The translations under genes were made by a program, and so were the position numbers. Below are positions 1-6,812 of a stretch of DNA of 6,812 bases, one piece after another (within the stretch, counting starts at the first letter, position 1; each line of letters starts with the position of its first letter). The stretch comes from Pseudomonadota bacterium (GTDB lineage: Bacteria; Pseudomonadota; Gammaproteobacteria; Burkholderiales; Burkholderiaceae_D): the NCBI GenBank assembly GCA_023409175.1, contig JAEYIG010000111.1:1-6812 (forward strand), in the 5' to 3' direction. A model generated the notes under the pieces. That model did no database searches and was not told the origin of the DNA. It was given only the letters and a program-made list of their open reading frames with translations.

Positions 1-1532
1 GCCGGGTTTCCTGCCGCATCAGGCAACACAATGCCGACATCCCCATTGAACAGTTTCAGGACATAGTCGTTTTTCTTGACCATGACCGGCTGCCCGATAA
101 ACCAGCCGGAACGGCCGGATTTGCCCGATTGCATGGGTGACATCGCATTTGACAATAGCCTGTTGACGGCATTCACTCCAAATGTCCCTTCACGCACGGC
201 ACATAGGATACGGGAACGGTTGAAAATGTCGAAAACCAGCCTGACATTATAAGGATCCGTTTTGACGGCATCAGAATAATTGTCAAACTGATCCAATACT
301 GTCTTTTCGAAACCGGAAACGACTGCCGCATCATCCATATCGAGCCACTGGACGAGAGGATCGGTTCCGGAGCGGAGGAAACCGAGCGCTTCTTCAATTT
401 GCCTGTCCCGGATATCCGTTGCGAGCCTGCCGATACCGGATTCTTCAGAAAAACGGTAATTCTTCATCAGCCAGACAACGCAGTCCTGCAAGGAAGCGTC
501 GTTTTCATTTTCGTCAGGGGTGGGCAATTCGCTTTGGCTGATCCTGTGTCCCGTCAACGCCAGAAGATCCTGTCGGCATCGGGCCGAAAGGGTAAAAGAA
601 GAAGAGAGTTCCGAAAAGACGGACCCTGCCTCAACGGCAGCCAACTGGTCCTTGTCGCCTAACAGGATCACCCTGGCATCGTCAGGTAAAGCCGCAAACA
701 GTTTCGACGCCATGGCGAGATCAAGCATGGACGCCTCATCGACAATCAGCGTATCCGCGGGGAGGGGATTGCCCGCGTGAAAGCGGACATGCGCCAGGTC
801 GGACGACATGCCCAGCAGGCGATGGATGGTAAAGGCTTCTTTCGGGATGGCGTGTTGCATGTGCAGCGGGAACAGGCCGATCCGTTCTGAAATGGAATCG
901 AGCATCCGTTTGGCCGCTTTCCCGGTGGGTGCCGCCAGGATGATCCGGTTGTCCGGATCGGTTTCCAGAATGCAGGCCAGAAGGCTGGCGACCGTCGTCG
1001 TTTTGCCTGTTCCCGGGCCACCGCTGATAATAAGCAGGGATTGCATGAGGGCAAGGGCTGCCGCCATTTTTTGCCAGTCTGTGGATTTTTCGCCTTTGGC
1101 ATGAGGAAAAAGCGAATCGAGCAGGGGACGCAGCGTTTTTGCGTCGATTGCGCGGGGGGAGCTTCGTTTCAGCAGGCATTGGGCCAGCGTTTTTTCATAG
1201 TCGAAGTATCGGTGCAGGTAAAGCCGGTTGCCTTCATCGAGAACCAGCGGCGAATTGCCGGGCGAGTCAGGCGTTGACACCACTTTCGAACCAAGGAGTT
1301 TTTCCCGGACAGTATCCGTGTCCCAGTCCTTGCGGCCTTCGCGCATAGTGTCCAGCAACAGGCAGGAATCGCCTGAAGAGACCGCCATGCTGACGCGCCA
1401 TGCCGATTCCTTCAGGATGTCGGCAGTCAGGGCATTGATATTGCCCGCCTCACGCGCCCAGGAAAGGACATGGTCGGCGAAAGCCCGCGCAAGGGACTGT
1501 TCCGGCGGTTCGGACAAAAACGGTTTTTTCAT
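1..1532 (-). CDS. recD: RecD subunit of exonuclease V (RecBCD): 5'-3' SF1B helicase; 3' end outside the window
   Basis: RecD is the fast 5'-3' motor of RecBCD. The frame is open from ATG at 1530-1532 to the left edge: 510 full codons without a stop, against about 608 residues in E. coli RecD, so roughly 100 C-terminal residues are missing. The N-terminal RecB-contacting domain includes PLVLDEGNRLYLHRYFDYE. The helicase motifs follow: Walker A GGPGTGKTTT (G171-T180, K177, the same number as the E. coli catalytic lysine); LAAPTGKAAKRM (199-210); TIHRLLG (235-241); Walker B LIVDEASMLD (262-271, D265/E266); LLGDKDQLAAVEAGS (290-304); NYRFSEESGIG (358-368); FNRSRILCAVREGTFG (437-452); and PVMVKKNDY then LFNGDVGIVL (482-503). 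The last SF1 motifs (TVHKSQG-like and VYTAVTRAR-like) should lie just beyond the edge. RecD rather than RecD2, because of the recB neighbour, the N-terminal domain and the close motif match. Start choice is supported by GGGGAG 8 nt upstream and by the ATGA overlap with recB. Confidence 0.96.
   Translation of the reverse strand, partial: MKKPFLSEPPEQSLARAFADHVLSWAREAGNINALTADILKESAWRVSMAVSSGDSCLLLDTMREGRKDWDTDTVREKLLGSKVVSTPDSPGNSPLVLDEGNRLYLHRYFDYEKTLAQCLLKRSSPRAIDAKTLRPLLDSLFPHAKGEKSTDWQKMAAALALMQSLLIISGGPGTGKTTTVASLLACILETDPDNRIILAAPTGKAAKRMLDSISERIGLFPLHMQHAIPKEAFTIHRLLGMSSDLAHVRFHAGNPLPADTLIVDEASMLDLAMASKLFAALPDDARVILLGDKDQLAAVEAGSVFSELSSSFTLSARCRQDLLALTGHRISQSELPTPDENENDASLQDCVVWLMKNYRFSEESGIGRLATDIRDRQIEEALGFLRSGTDPLVQWLDMDDAAVVSGFEKTVLDQFDNYSDAVKTDPYNVRLVFDIFNRSRILCAVREGTFGVNAVNRLLSNAMSPMQSGKSGRSGWFIGQPVMVKKNDYVLKLFNGDVGIVLPDAAGNP
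1529..1532 (-). other. ATGA stop/start overlap, recB to recD
   Basis: The minus strand reads ATGA: recD starts at ATG (1532-1530) and recB ends at TGA (1531-1529). It is followed by an A6 run (1524-1529), giving AAA-rich early codons (MKKP), which often favour initiation. The same overlap as at recC/recB implies coupled synthesis of all three subunits. Confidence 0.9.
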
Positions 1533-4500
1533 CGACCTTTCTCCCCGTTTACGGCCGTTCCCTGTTTGAGCAGGGCGTCAATCGCTTCGATGACAGCCCG
1601 GTCAGGCCTGTCGAAAAAGACCCCTGACGGCGTTCCGTCACCGTTCGTCCAGTCCGGGCGCACACCCCTGATGAACAGGTACAATGCGCCGCCGACGTGC
1701 GTGTCGTAATCGTAGCCCGGCAGCCTCAGGGACAGGAAACGGTGCAGGGCAACCGTGTAAAGCAGGTACTGCCAGTGGTATCCATGTTCCGCCATCGCCG
1801 CACTGACGGGAGCGGCAGCATAATCCCCGGGACGGTTGCCGAGGTGATTCGATTTCCAGTCAAGGATGTAATAACGGCCGTCATGTTCGAACACCAGATC
1901 AATGAAGCCGTTCAAGAATGCGTTCATGTCATTGAAAGAGAGCTCCGGAACGGGGTAACCGGATTGCCTGAACAGGGCATTCAGGCTACCGGCGGAAACA
2001 AACGCTTCCGACAGGCAGAAAGGCAACTCCGTCAGGCGTCTGTCATTACCGACCGACGAGAGGACAATGCCATCATGCAATGGCGTGGCAAGCACGTTTT
2101 CCATCATCTTCAGGGCCATGGCCTTCAAATCGGGCACGAAGCTGTTTCCTTCCCCGTCAATGATGGCTTCCACGGGTTGCGGAAATTGAGCAAGGGCGGT
2201 TTCAATGGCGTCGGCCCGGCTTTCGGGATCGGTAAAGTCGGCCTTCTCGAACATCGCATGCAGGCAACTTCCCGCAAAAGTCCCTTTCGGAAAGAGGAGA
2301 ATGTCGTCCGGTTCAGGAGCGGAGGCCTCACCTGACACTTCCGGCAACACATCATCCGCCAGAACCGGTTCCACATATTCGTCATGGTCGCCCGATTCAG
2401 CCGAAAAAAGGGCATTGCGCATCAGGCCGCTGAAACTGTTCATGCGCCAGCGGGGACGGATCATGCCGCCAAACGTCCTTGCCGAAAGCGTTTGGATGCC
2501 GGCTTTTGTTTCAGTCAGCGTCAGGTTGCGGTTTTCCGGCAGACCGGACAAATGGATACCGTCACAGCGGGACGCCAGCGATTGCCAGGCCGCCCCGATG
2601 GTTTCAAGTCCGGCGGCAATATCCTCTTCCTTTTTCCGGCCTTCCGGCATGAGCCATTGTTCGGGAGTCGAACCGTTTCCTGCAACCAGCCAGTTCAACA
2701 GGCTTCGCTGGGATTGTGCCGTCTTCAGCCTTTCAGTCGAACGGGCATAGCAGCCCGCGACCAGGTAACAGCGGTAAACCGCACGCGTCAGCGCAACGTA
2801 GATCAGGCGCAGGCTTTCGGCTGCCATTTCGATGGCCTCTGCGGTTCTGGCCGCCTGCGCTGTCGCGTCATCGACTTCGCGATAATCAATGACGAGTTGT
2901 CCGTTCTCGTGATATTCGATGCCATCCAGTGCATTCGGGACTCGCCGTGCATAACCATCCCAGAGCAGTGGACAGAAAACGAACGCGAACTCCAGTCCCT
3001 TGGAACGGTGAACCGTCATGATCTGCACCAGATTGCGGTCGGTCTCGAGACGCAGTTCTTCCTCTTCGCCCGGCCTGTCGTTCTCCCGTTTTTCAGCCAG
3101 GAAACGGAGGAGGGCATCCGGGGCATCGTCGTTTTCACTTTCGCGGTTGAGCAATTCTGCCAGATGCATCAGGTTCGTCATGCGCCGTTCGCCATCGGGC
3201 AACGCCAGCAGGCGCAGAACAATGCCTTCCCGTTCCATCAGCCAGCGAAGGGCGACGCCGATGCCATCCGACATCCAGCTTGTCCGGTATTGCCCGAAGC
3301 GTTCGAGCCAGCCGGACAGACACGCCTCGTCGCTGGAAATCGCCGCAATGGCCGCAGCGTCCAGCCCCAGCATTTCCGTCGACAGGGCGGCTTTCAGAAG
3401 CGATTCGTTCCCCGGTGTCAGGATGGCTGCCAGAATGGTCTCCAGCTCCCGTGCTTCCCCTGATCCGAAAACACTCTCGTGCGACAGCGAAACACTGCCG
3501 ATTCCCCTTCGGGACAGGGCAGCGCCCACCATGGCCGCTTCCCGATGGCTGCGTACCAGTACCGCTATGTCCCCGGCGCAGACAGGCCTGTCGCCTATCG
3601 TCAGTTTCCCTTCGGCACCGGCATTCAAAAGACGTGCAATTTCATCAGCCGTTGCCTCGACCGAGCGTTCTTTTGCCTCTCTGCGTTCGATCCACTCCCC
3701 ATTTTCATCAGGCAGGCGCCACACAGTCAGGCTGGACGCTGTGCCGTTTTCCGTCAGGTCGAGCAGGACAGGCTGTTCCCGTACGGCACTCCTGACAGGC
3801 AGGAAGCCGAGGCCATCCTGCAAAAATGCCCCTGGATTTGAGGAAAAGAGCGTATTGCAGGCATCGGTCAGGCTGGCCGTCGAACGGTGGTTTTCCGGGA
3901 GGGTATAGCGATGGCTGGCCTCGGCTGCTGCAGCGAAATAGGTATGCAGGTCGGCATTGCGGAAACTGTAAATGGCCTGCTTGGGATCGCCTACCATGAA
4001 AACCGGCAAATCCGATTCACCGTAAACCGAACGGAAAATGGCGTATTGCAGCGGGTCGGTATCCTGGAACTCGTCAATCAGTGCGGCAGGGTATTGCTGA
4101 CGAAGCACGTCGGCAAGCCATGGGAATTCCGGATTGTGCAGGGCGGCATACAAATCAGTCAGCATATCGTCGAAAGCGACGACACGCCTTTCCCGTTTCC
4201 TGGCCTTCAGCAACGCAACGGTTTCCTCAAGAAACCGCTTTAACAACCGAAGCCAGGCCATTGAAAGATTTGACTCAGTCTGCTGGCATTTGACGATCAG
4301 GGTTTCTGCCAGGCCAAAGAAAAGATGTTCCGGGGCACGCCGGTCTTTCTTCGTTGAGGCGGAGAGTCTCGAGCGGGTCAGCAGTTCCGTTTTGCCCACG
4401 TTGTCGATCATCGCCAGCGGGTCGCCCGTCGCAAACAGCCTGTCGAATGCCCCGAACGCGCTTTCAATGGCGGACGCCTTGTAACGTTGCTGGTGAAGGT

Positions 4501-5257
4501 CGGCTGAAGATGCCGTCAGAAGCGCGAACACTTCTTCCCGGGTCGATTCCCAGCAGGCTCTGGCCTCGTCAAACGCCATGACAAGGTCCGCTGCATCGGG
4601 ATTGTCGAAAGCCGTGACGGCATCCGGCCATCTCACCTCGGCGAGCGGTTTTTTCAAATGCCTGCGCAGGAGCAGGACCAGTTTTTCAGGCGTTATCCGC
4701 TGTTTTTCCAGCCATGCCGAAAAAGCGGGGGAGAGGTTTCCGTCAGCGATATGACGCCGCCAGAAATCCTGAACGGCTTCCAGAACCATTTCCCCGTCAT
4801 CGGTTTCCGCCTTGACGGAAAACGCCTGTCCCGAGGAAAAGGCCGTTGTCGCCAGTGCCCGCTGGCAAAAGCTGTGGATCGTGAATATCGCCGCCTGATC
4901 GAAAGACTCGAAGGCCAGTTGCAGACGGTTTTGCAGTTCCGTTTCCGTCACGCCTTCAAGAAGCTGCCTGCCGATCAGCTCCAGCAGGAAAGGGTCGTCT
5001 TCGAGGCTGTCGGTGCCGTTCAGGTAGGAAAGCGCCTTTTCGATCCGTTTGCGGATACGGTCGCGCAATTCTCCCGTTGCCGCCCGGGTGAACGTGACGA
5101 CAAGGATCTGCTTCACTTCCAGCCGTTTTTCCAGCAACAGGCGCAGGTACAGCCCGCCGATATTCCAGGTCTTGCCCGTACCGGCAGAAGCCTCGACAAG
5201 GACACGGCCCTGAAGGGGACAGGTGAATACGTCGAATTCTTGAGGAAAACCTGTCAT
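1529..5257 (-). CDS. recB: RecB subunit of exonuclease V (RecBCD): 3'-5' SF1A helicase plus nuclease, complete
   Basis: RecB is the 3'-5' motor and only nuclease of RecBCD, acting on double-strand break ends and contributing to RecA loading after Chi. The protein has 1242 residues (E. coli about 1180). Helicase motifs in order: Walker A EASAGTGKT with K29; VTFTRAATGELRDR (about 54-67); TIHSFCQ with H128; Walker B LIDEFQDTDP with D395/E396; VGDPKQAIYSFR (G423-K426); ENHRST with R458; TVHRSKGLE (V749-K753); LIYVALTRA (Y820-R825). An acidic linker (about 954-985) leads to the PD-(D/E)XK nuclease: H1000 in GSCLHAMF, probably E1077 in LTELPF, D1120 in GFIDLVF, D1133 and K1135 in LDWKSN, and Q1163/Y1167 in HWQYLLYT. 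These correspond to E. coli H956, E1020, D1067, D1080, K1082, Q1110 and Y1114, so the nuclease should be active. The start is supported by K29 at the same number as in E. coli, by an upstream AGGTGA, and by the ATGA overlap with recC. The stop overlaps recD in the same way. RecB rather than AddA, because RecC and RecD flank it. Confidence 0.98.
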   Translation of the reverse strand: MTGFPQEFDVFTCPLQGRVLVEASAGTGKTWNIGGLYLRLLLEKRLEVKQILVVTFTRAATGELRDRIRKRIEKALSYLNGTDSLEDDPFLLELIGRQLLEGVTETELQNRLQLAFESFDQAAIFTIHSFCQRALATTAFSSGQAFSVKAETDDGEMVLEAVQDFWRRHIADGNLSPAFSAWLEKQRITPEKLVLLLRRHLKKPLAEVRWPDAVTAFDNPDAADLVMAFDEARACWESTREEVFALLTASSADLHQQRYKASAIESAFGAFDRLFATGDPLAMIDNVGKTELLTRSRLSASTKKDRRAPEHLFFGLAETLIVKCQQTESNLSMAWLRLLKRFLEETVALLKARKRERRVVAFDDMLTDLYAALHNPEFPWLADVLRQQYPAALIDEFQDTDPLQYAIFRSVYGESDLPVFMVGDPKQAIYSFRNADLHTYFAAAAEASHRYTLPENHRSTASLTDACNTLFSSNPGAFLQDGLGFLPVRSAVREQPVLLDLTENGTASSLTVWRLPDENGEWIERREAKERSVEATADEIARLLNAGAEGKLTIGDRPVCAGDIAVLVRSHREAAMVGAALSRRGIGSVSLSHESVFGSGEARELETILAAILTPGNESLLKAALSTEMLGLDAAAIAAISSDEACLSGWLERFGQYRTSWMSDGIGVALRWLMEREGIVLRLLALPDGERRMTNLMHLAELLNRESENDDAPDALLRFLAEKRENDRPGEEEELRLETDRNLVQIMTVHRSKGLEFAFVFCPLLWDGYARRVPNALDGIEYHENGQLVIDYREVDDATAQAARTAEAIEMAAESLRLIYVALTRAVYRCYLVAGCYARSTERLKTAQSQRSLLNWLVAGNGSTPEQWLMPEGRKKEEDIAAGLETIGAAWQSLASRCDGIHLSGLPENRNLTLTETKAGIQTLSARTFGGMIRPRWRMNSFSGLMRNALFSAESGDHDEYVEPVLADDVLPEVSGEASAPEPDDILLFPKGTFAGSCLHAMFEKADFTDPESRADAIETALAQFPQPVEAIIDGEGNSFVPDLKAMALKMMENVLATPLHDGIVLSSVGNDRRLTELPFCLSEAFVSAGSLNALFRQSGYPVPELSFNDMNAFLNGFIDLVFEHDGRYYILDWKSNHLGNRPGDYAAAPVSAAMAEHGYHWQYLLYTVALHRFLSLRLPGYDYDTHVGGALYLFIRGVRPDWTNGDGTPSGVFFDRPDRAVIEAIDALLKQGTAVNGEKGR
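1541..1546 (-). promoter_or_regulatory. Ribosome binding site for recD, inside the recB 3' end
   Basis: On the minus strand the sequence reads GGGGAGAAAGGTCGATG. GGGGAG ends 8 nt before the recD ATG, which is good Shine-Dalgarno spacing, and a second weaker AAAGG lies nearer the start. Both overlap the final recB codons (NGEKGR). The site is stronger than the one for recB and decides the recD start at 1532. Confidence 0.65.
5254..5257 (-). other. ATGA stop/start overlap, recC to recB
   Basis: The minus strand reads ATGA: recB starts at ATG (5257-5255) and recC ends at TGA (5256-5254), a 4-nt overlap in the -1 frame. This arrangement is typical of translational coupling by termination-reinitiation. 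No promoter or terminator is evident at the junction, so the genes are very probably on one transcript. Confidence 0.9.
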
Positions 5258-6812
5258 GTCTCACCTGCAAGATGGTCATATAAGGGTTGGAATACCCGTT
5301 TTGACAGTTCGATGAAAGTCTCGTCCAGCGGATTGTCCACGCCGCGCATCGCCAGCTGCGTATAACGTTCGGCATGTTCCCCGCCACTGGTGTTCCGGGC
5401 ATGGGCCCATTGGCCTTTCGCCTTGTTCATGTTCCCGTCACCGGCCACGAATTCCCATGAGGAACGCGGGAAGAAGTGCACGGGCTCCGTCAGGCCCATC
5501 CTGTAGATTCCGAGCAGTTCGCCGAGCCGTTCCCGAGCCCCGTCACAGGCTGAAAGCCGGAGGCTTTCATTGCGGTAATGCCACACCGAATGCGGCGTGA
5601 TACCCTCCGGCCTGACTGCATTCAAAAACAGGTGTTCGATCCATCCGGCAAGGTAATCCCATGCGCTGCCATTGTCGTATCGCACCCGGACAAGGCCGTT
5701 TTTCCTCACGTTCACAAGCGCCCCTGACAGCCGCCATTCTTCGCCCCCGACCGAAAATACAAGACTTGCCGTCACCGGGCCGGCCAGCCCGGCCTGCAAA
5801 TCGGCCTTTGCCTTCGAAGCGAACGCATCCAGCTCCATCAGTTCCTGTTCCAGCCAGTTTTTGCCCATTTGTCCCGGAGGGAATTCGTTTCCTGCCTGTG
5901 CCGCCAGCCGGATGGACTGTCCATCTGTCCCTTCAAGGAAAAGCGGCAGCAACCTGTCGGCAAGCTGTCTCCGGCTTTGCCGGTCGACCGTGAACGGTTC
6001 CGAGGAAGGCAATTCTTCCTCCCTTTGCGGAAACTGTAGCCCCAGCCTTTGCCGCAGGAGATAACGGCCGGGATGGCTGAAAAAACGGATCAGCTGGTCA
6101 AGGCTGACATCGCGCCATTCCGGTTCCGGTGACGGAAGGGGAGCGGTAAAGAAAGGCAACGCGTTTAAAGCAGGGGCATCGCCGTCATCCCCATTTTCCA
6201 TTATGGCCATGTCAGGCATACCGGCGGAACCGTTTTCCTCCAGTATTTCCTCCCGCATTGCCTTGCGTTTTTCCTGCCGTATCCTGAGCGCCTCGCAAAG
6301 GTCTGTCCTGAAACTCACCAGGCGGCTGTCGCTTTCGCCATTGAAATAATCGGCAGAAAAAGCCTGAAGCGGATGTTCGACGACCAGCATCCGTTCCGCT
6401 TCCAGAAGGTCGATGGGATCGTTTGACGCGGCAAGCGCAGGTTTCAGCGACTTTTTCAGTTCAGCGACCAGTATCGAGGGAGGGCGTCCCGAATTGTCGC
6501 GGATGTTCCGGCCGGAATAGCTCAGGTAAAGGCTCTTCCGGGCAGACAGGATCAGGTCGAGGAAAACGTTCCTGTCCGATTCCCGCTGCAGCCTGTCGCT
6601 CTTTTTCGGCGCCAGCTGGATAAGGTCGAATTCGTCCGGGTGCCGGTCGGCCGGAAAAACGCCGTCATCGAGCCCGATGGCATAAATATGGTCGAAAGGC
6701 AGGTTGCGCAAACTGTCCATGGGGGCGAACGTGATGGTTCCGGCGGGAACACTGCCCTGGCCGGAACCTTCCAGTGCCCGTTCCAGCGCATGGCGGGCGA
6801 TCTTGAATCCGG
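5254..6812 (-). CDS. recC: RecC subunit of exonuclease V (RecBCD), C-terminal part; 5' end outside the window
   Basis: RecC is the non-catalytic subunit of RecBCD. It splits the incoming duplex and scans the 3' strand for Chi. The frame is open from the right edge (first full codon 6810) to TGA at 5254-5256, giving about 518 residues against about 1122 for E. coli RecC, so roughly the first half is missing. The ATG at 6718-6720 is internal: conserved sequence continues upstream of it (GTITFAPMDSLRNLPF, matching the RecC VTFC..MPMRSIPF region). Other RecC signatures are IGLDDGVFP, the block SARKSLYLSYSGRNIRDNSG followed by RPPSILVAEL, HPLQAFSADYF, and RFFSHPGRYLLRQRLGLQF. The last starts the C-terminal nuclease-like fold. 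In that fold the stretch at about 5667-5751 (SGALVNVRKNGLVRVRY) lies where RecB has its catalytic Asp/Asp/Lys, and those residues are absent, as known for RecC. The stop codon overlaps the recB start by 4 nt. Family assignment is secure; the correspondence to E. coli residue numbers is from memory. Confidence 0.96.
   Translation of the reverse strand, partial: GFKIARHALERALEGSGQGSVPAGTITFAPMDSLRNLPFDHIYAIGLDDGVFPADRHPDEFDLIQLAPKKSDRLQRESDRNVFLDLILSARKSLYLSYSGRNIRDNSGRPPSILVAELKKSLKPALAASNDPIDLLEAERMLVVEHPLQAFSADYFNGESDSRLVSFRTDLCEALRIRQEKRKAMREEILEENGSAGMPDMAIMENGDDGDAPALNALPFFTAPLPSPEPEWRDVSLDQLIRFFSHPGRYLLRQRLGLQFPQREEELPSSEPFTVDRQSRRQLADRLLPLFLEGTDGQSIRLAAQAGNEFPPGQMGKNWLEQELMELDAFASKAKADLQAGLAGPVTASLVFSVGGEEWRLSGALVNVRKNGLVRVRYDNGSAWDYLAGWIEHLFLNAVRPEGITPHSVWHYRNESLRLSACDGARERLGELLGIYRMGLTEPVHFFPRSSWEFVAGDGNMNKAKGQWAHARNTSGGEHAERYTQLAMRGVDNPLDETFIELSKRVFQPLYDHLAGET
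5261..5266 (-). promoter_or_regulatory. Ribosome binding site for recB, inside the recC 3' end
   Basis: On the minus strand the sequence reads GCAGGTGAGACATG. AGGTGA can pair with the anti-Shine-Dalgarno as the right half of AGGAGGTGA and lies 3 nt before the recB ATG, a register consistent with ribosome positioning. It lies within the last codons of recC. Together with the ATGA stop/start overlap it points to translation of recB by ribosomes finishing recC. It supports the ATG at 5257 as the start. Confidence 0.6.

Noticed and set aside
736..1179. Open frame of 147 codons on the minus strand
   Set aside because: It is an alternative frame inside recD. The frame starting at 1532 carries Walker A, Walker B and all the other RecD motifs through the same bases.
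2384..3463. Long open frame on the plus strand (about 359 codons), with further ones at 1697-2335 and 3018-3908
   Set aside because: They lie antisense to recB, whose complete motif series fixes the coding strand. Their translations show no recognisable domain and look like the complement of a GC-rich gene.
4489..4496. GCTGGTGA on the plus strand, 7 of 8 bases of the E. coli Chi octamer
   Set aside because: It is a single near match inside recB coding sequence, the last base is wrong, and Chi specificity in this organism is unknown. I saw no exact GCTGGTGG or CCACCAGC by eye.
4511..4520. GCCGTCAGAA, one base from the Neisseria DNA uptake core GCCGTCTGAA
   Set aside because: It is an isolated near match in coding sequence. 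No exact copy was seen in the window, so it is most likely chance.
6718..6720. ATG at 6720 as the start of a short 488-residue protein
   Set aside because: The frame stays open to the window edge, and the residues before it match conserved RecC sequence, so it is an internal methionine.
1..6812. A hidden defence island, CRISPR array, insertion sequence or novel system
   Set aside because: The three recCBD frames cover the whole window without gaps or frameshifts. I saw no direct or inverted repeats, no tRNA-like fold and no abrupt change in composition.

Overview
The whole window is one minus-strand operon segment coding for the RecBCD (exonuclease V) helicase-nuclease. In transcription order, right to left, it holds the 3' part of recC (from the right edge to 5254), a complete recB (5257 to 1529) and the 5' five-sixths or so of recD (1532 to the left edge). 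All three assignments rest on conserved motifs read directly in the translations. There is no gene-free stretch, no RNA gene, no mobile element, no CRISPR array and no repeat that I can support.

The two junctions have the same design. The last codon of the upstream gene and the start codon of the next share an ATGA overlap (5254-5257 and 1529-1532). A Shine-Dalgarno-like sequence lies inside the 3' end of the upstream gene in each case. This predicts translational coupling and near-equal output of the three subunits, which assemble as a 1:1:1 heterotrimer. No gene is inserted between recC and recB, unlike E. coli, where ptrA (protease III) sits there.

Function follows from the well-studied E. 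coli enzyme. RecB is the slower 3'-5' SF1A motor and carries the only nuclease domain. RecD is the faster 5'-3' SF1B motor. RecC is a catalytically dead scaffold that splits the duplex and scans the 3' strand for Chi. Together they load on double-strand breaks, unwind and degrade DNA, and after Chi load RecA. The catalytic residues I could place in RecB and RecD are intact, including both Walker A lysines, at positions numerically identical to E. coli RecB K29 and RecD K177. The system therefore looks functional.

The organism is a proteobacterium with moderately GC-rich DNA. The compact recC-recB-recD order and the sequence divergence from E. coli suggest a betaproteobacterium or a non-enteric gammaproteobacterium, but one locus cannot settle this. 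I found no sign of an undescribed system. The observations in Part 2 are modest variations on a known housekeeping machine.
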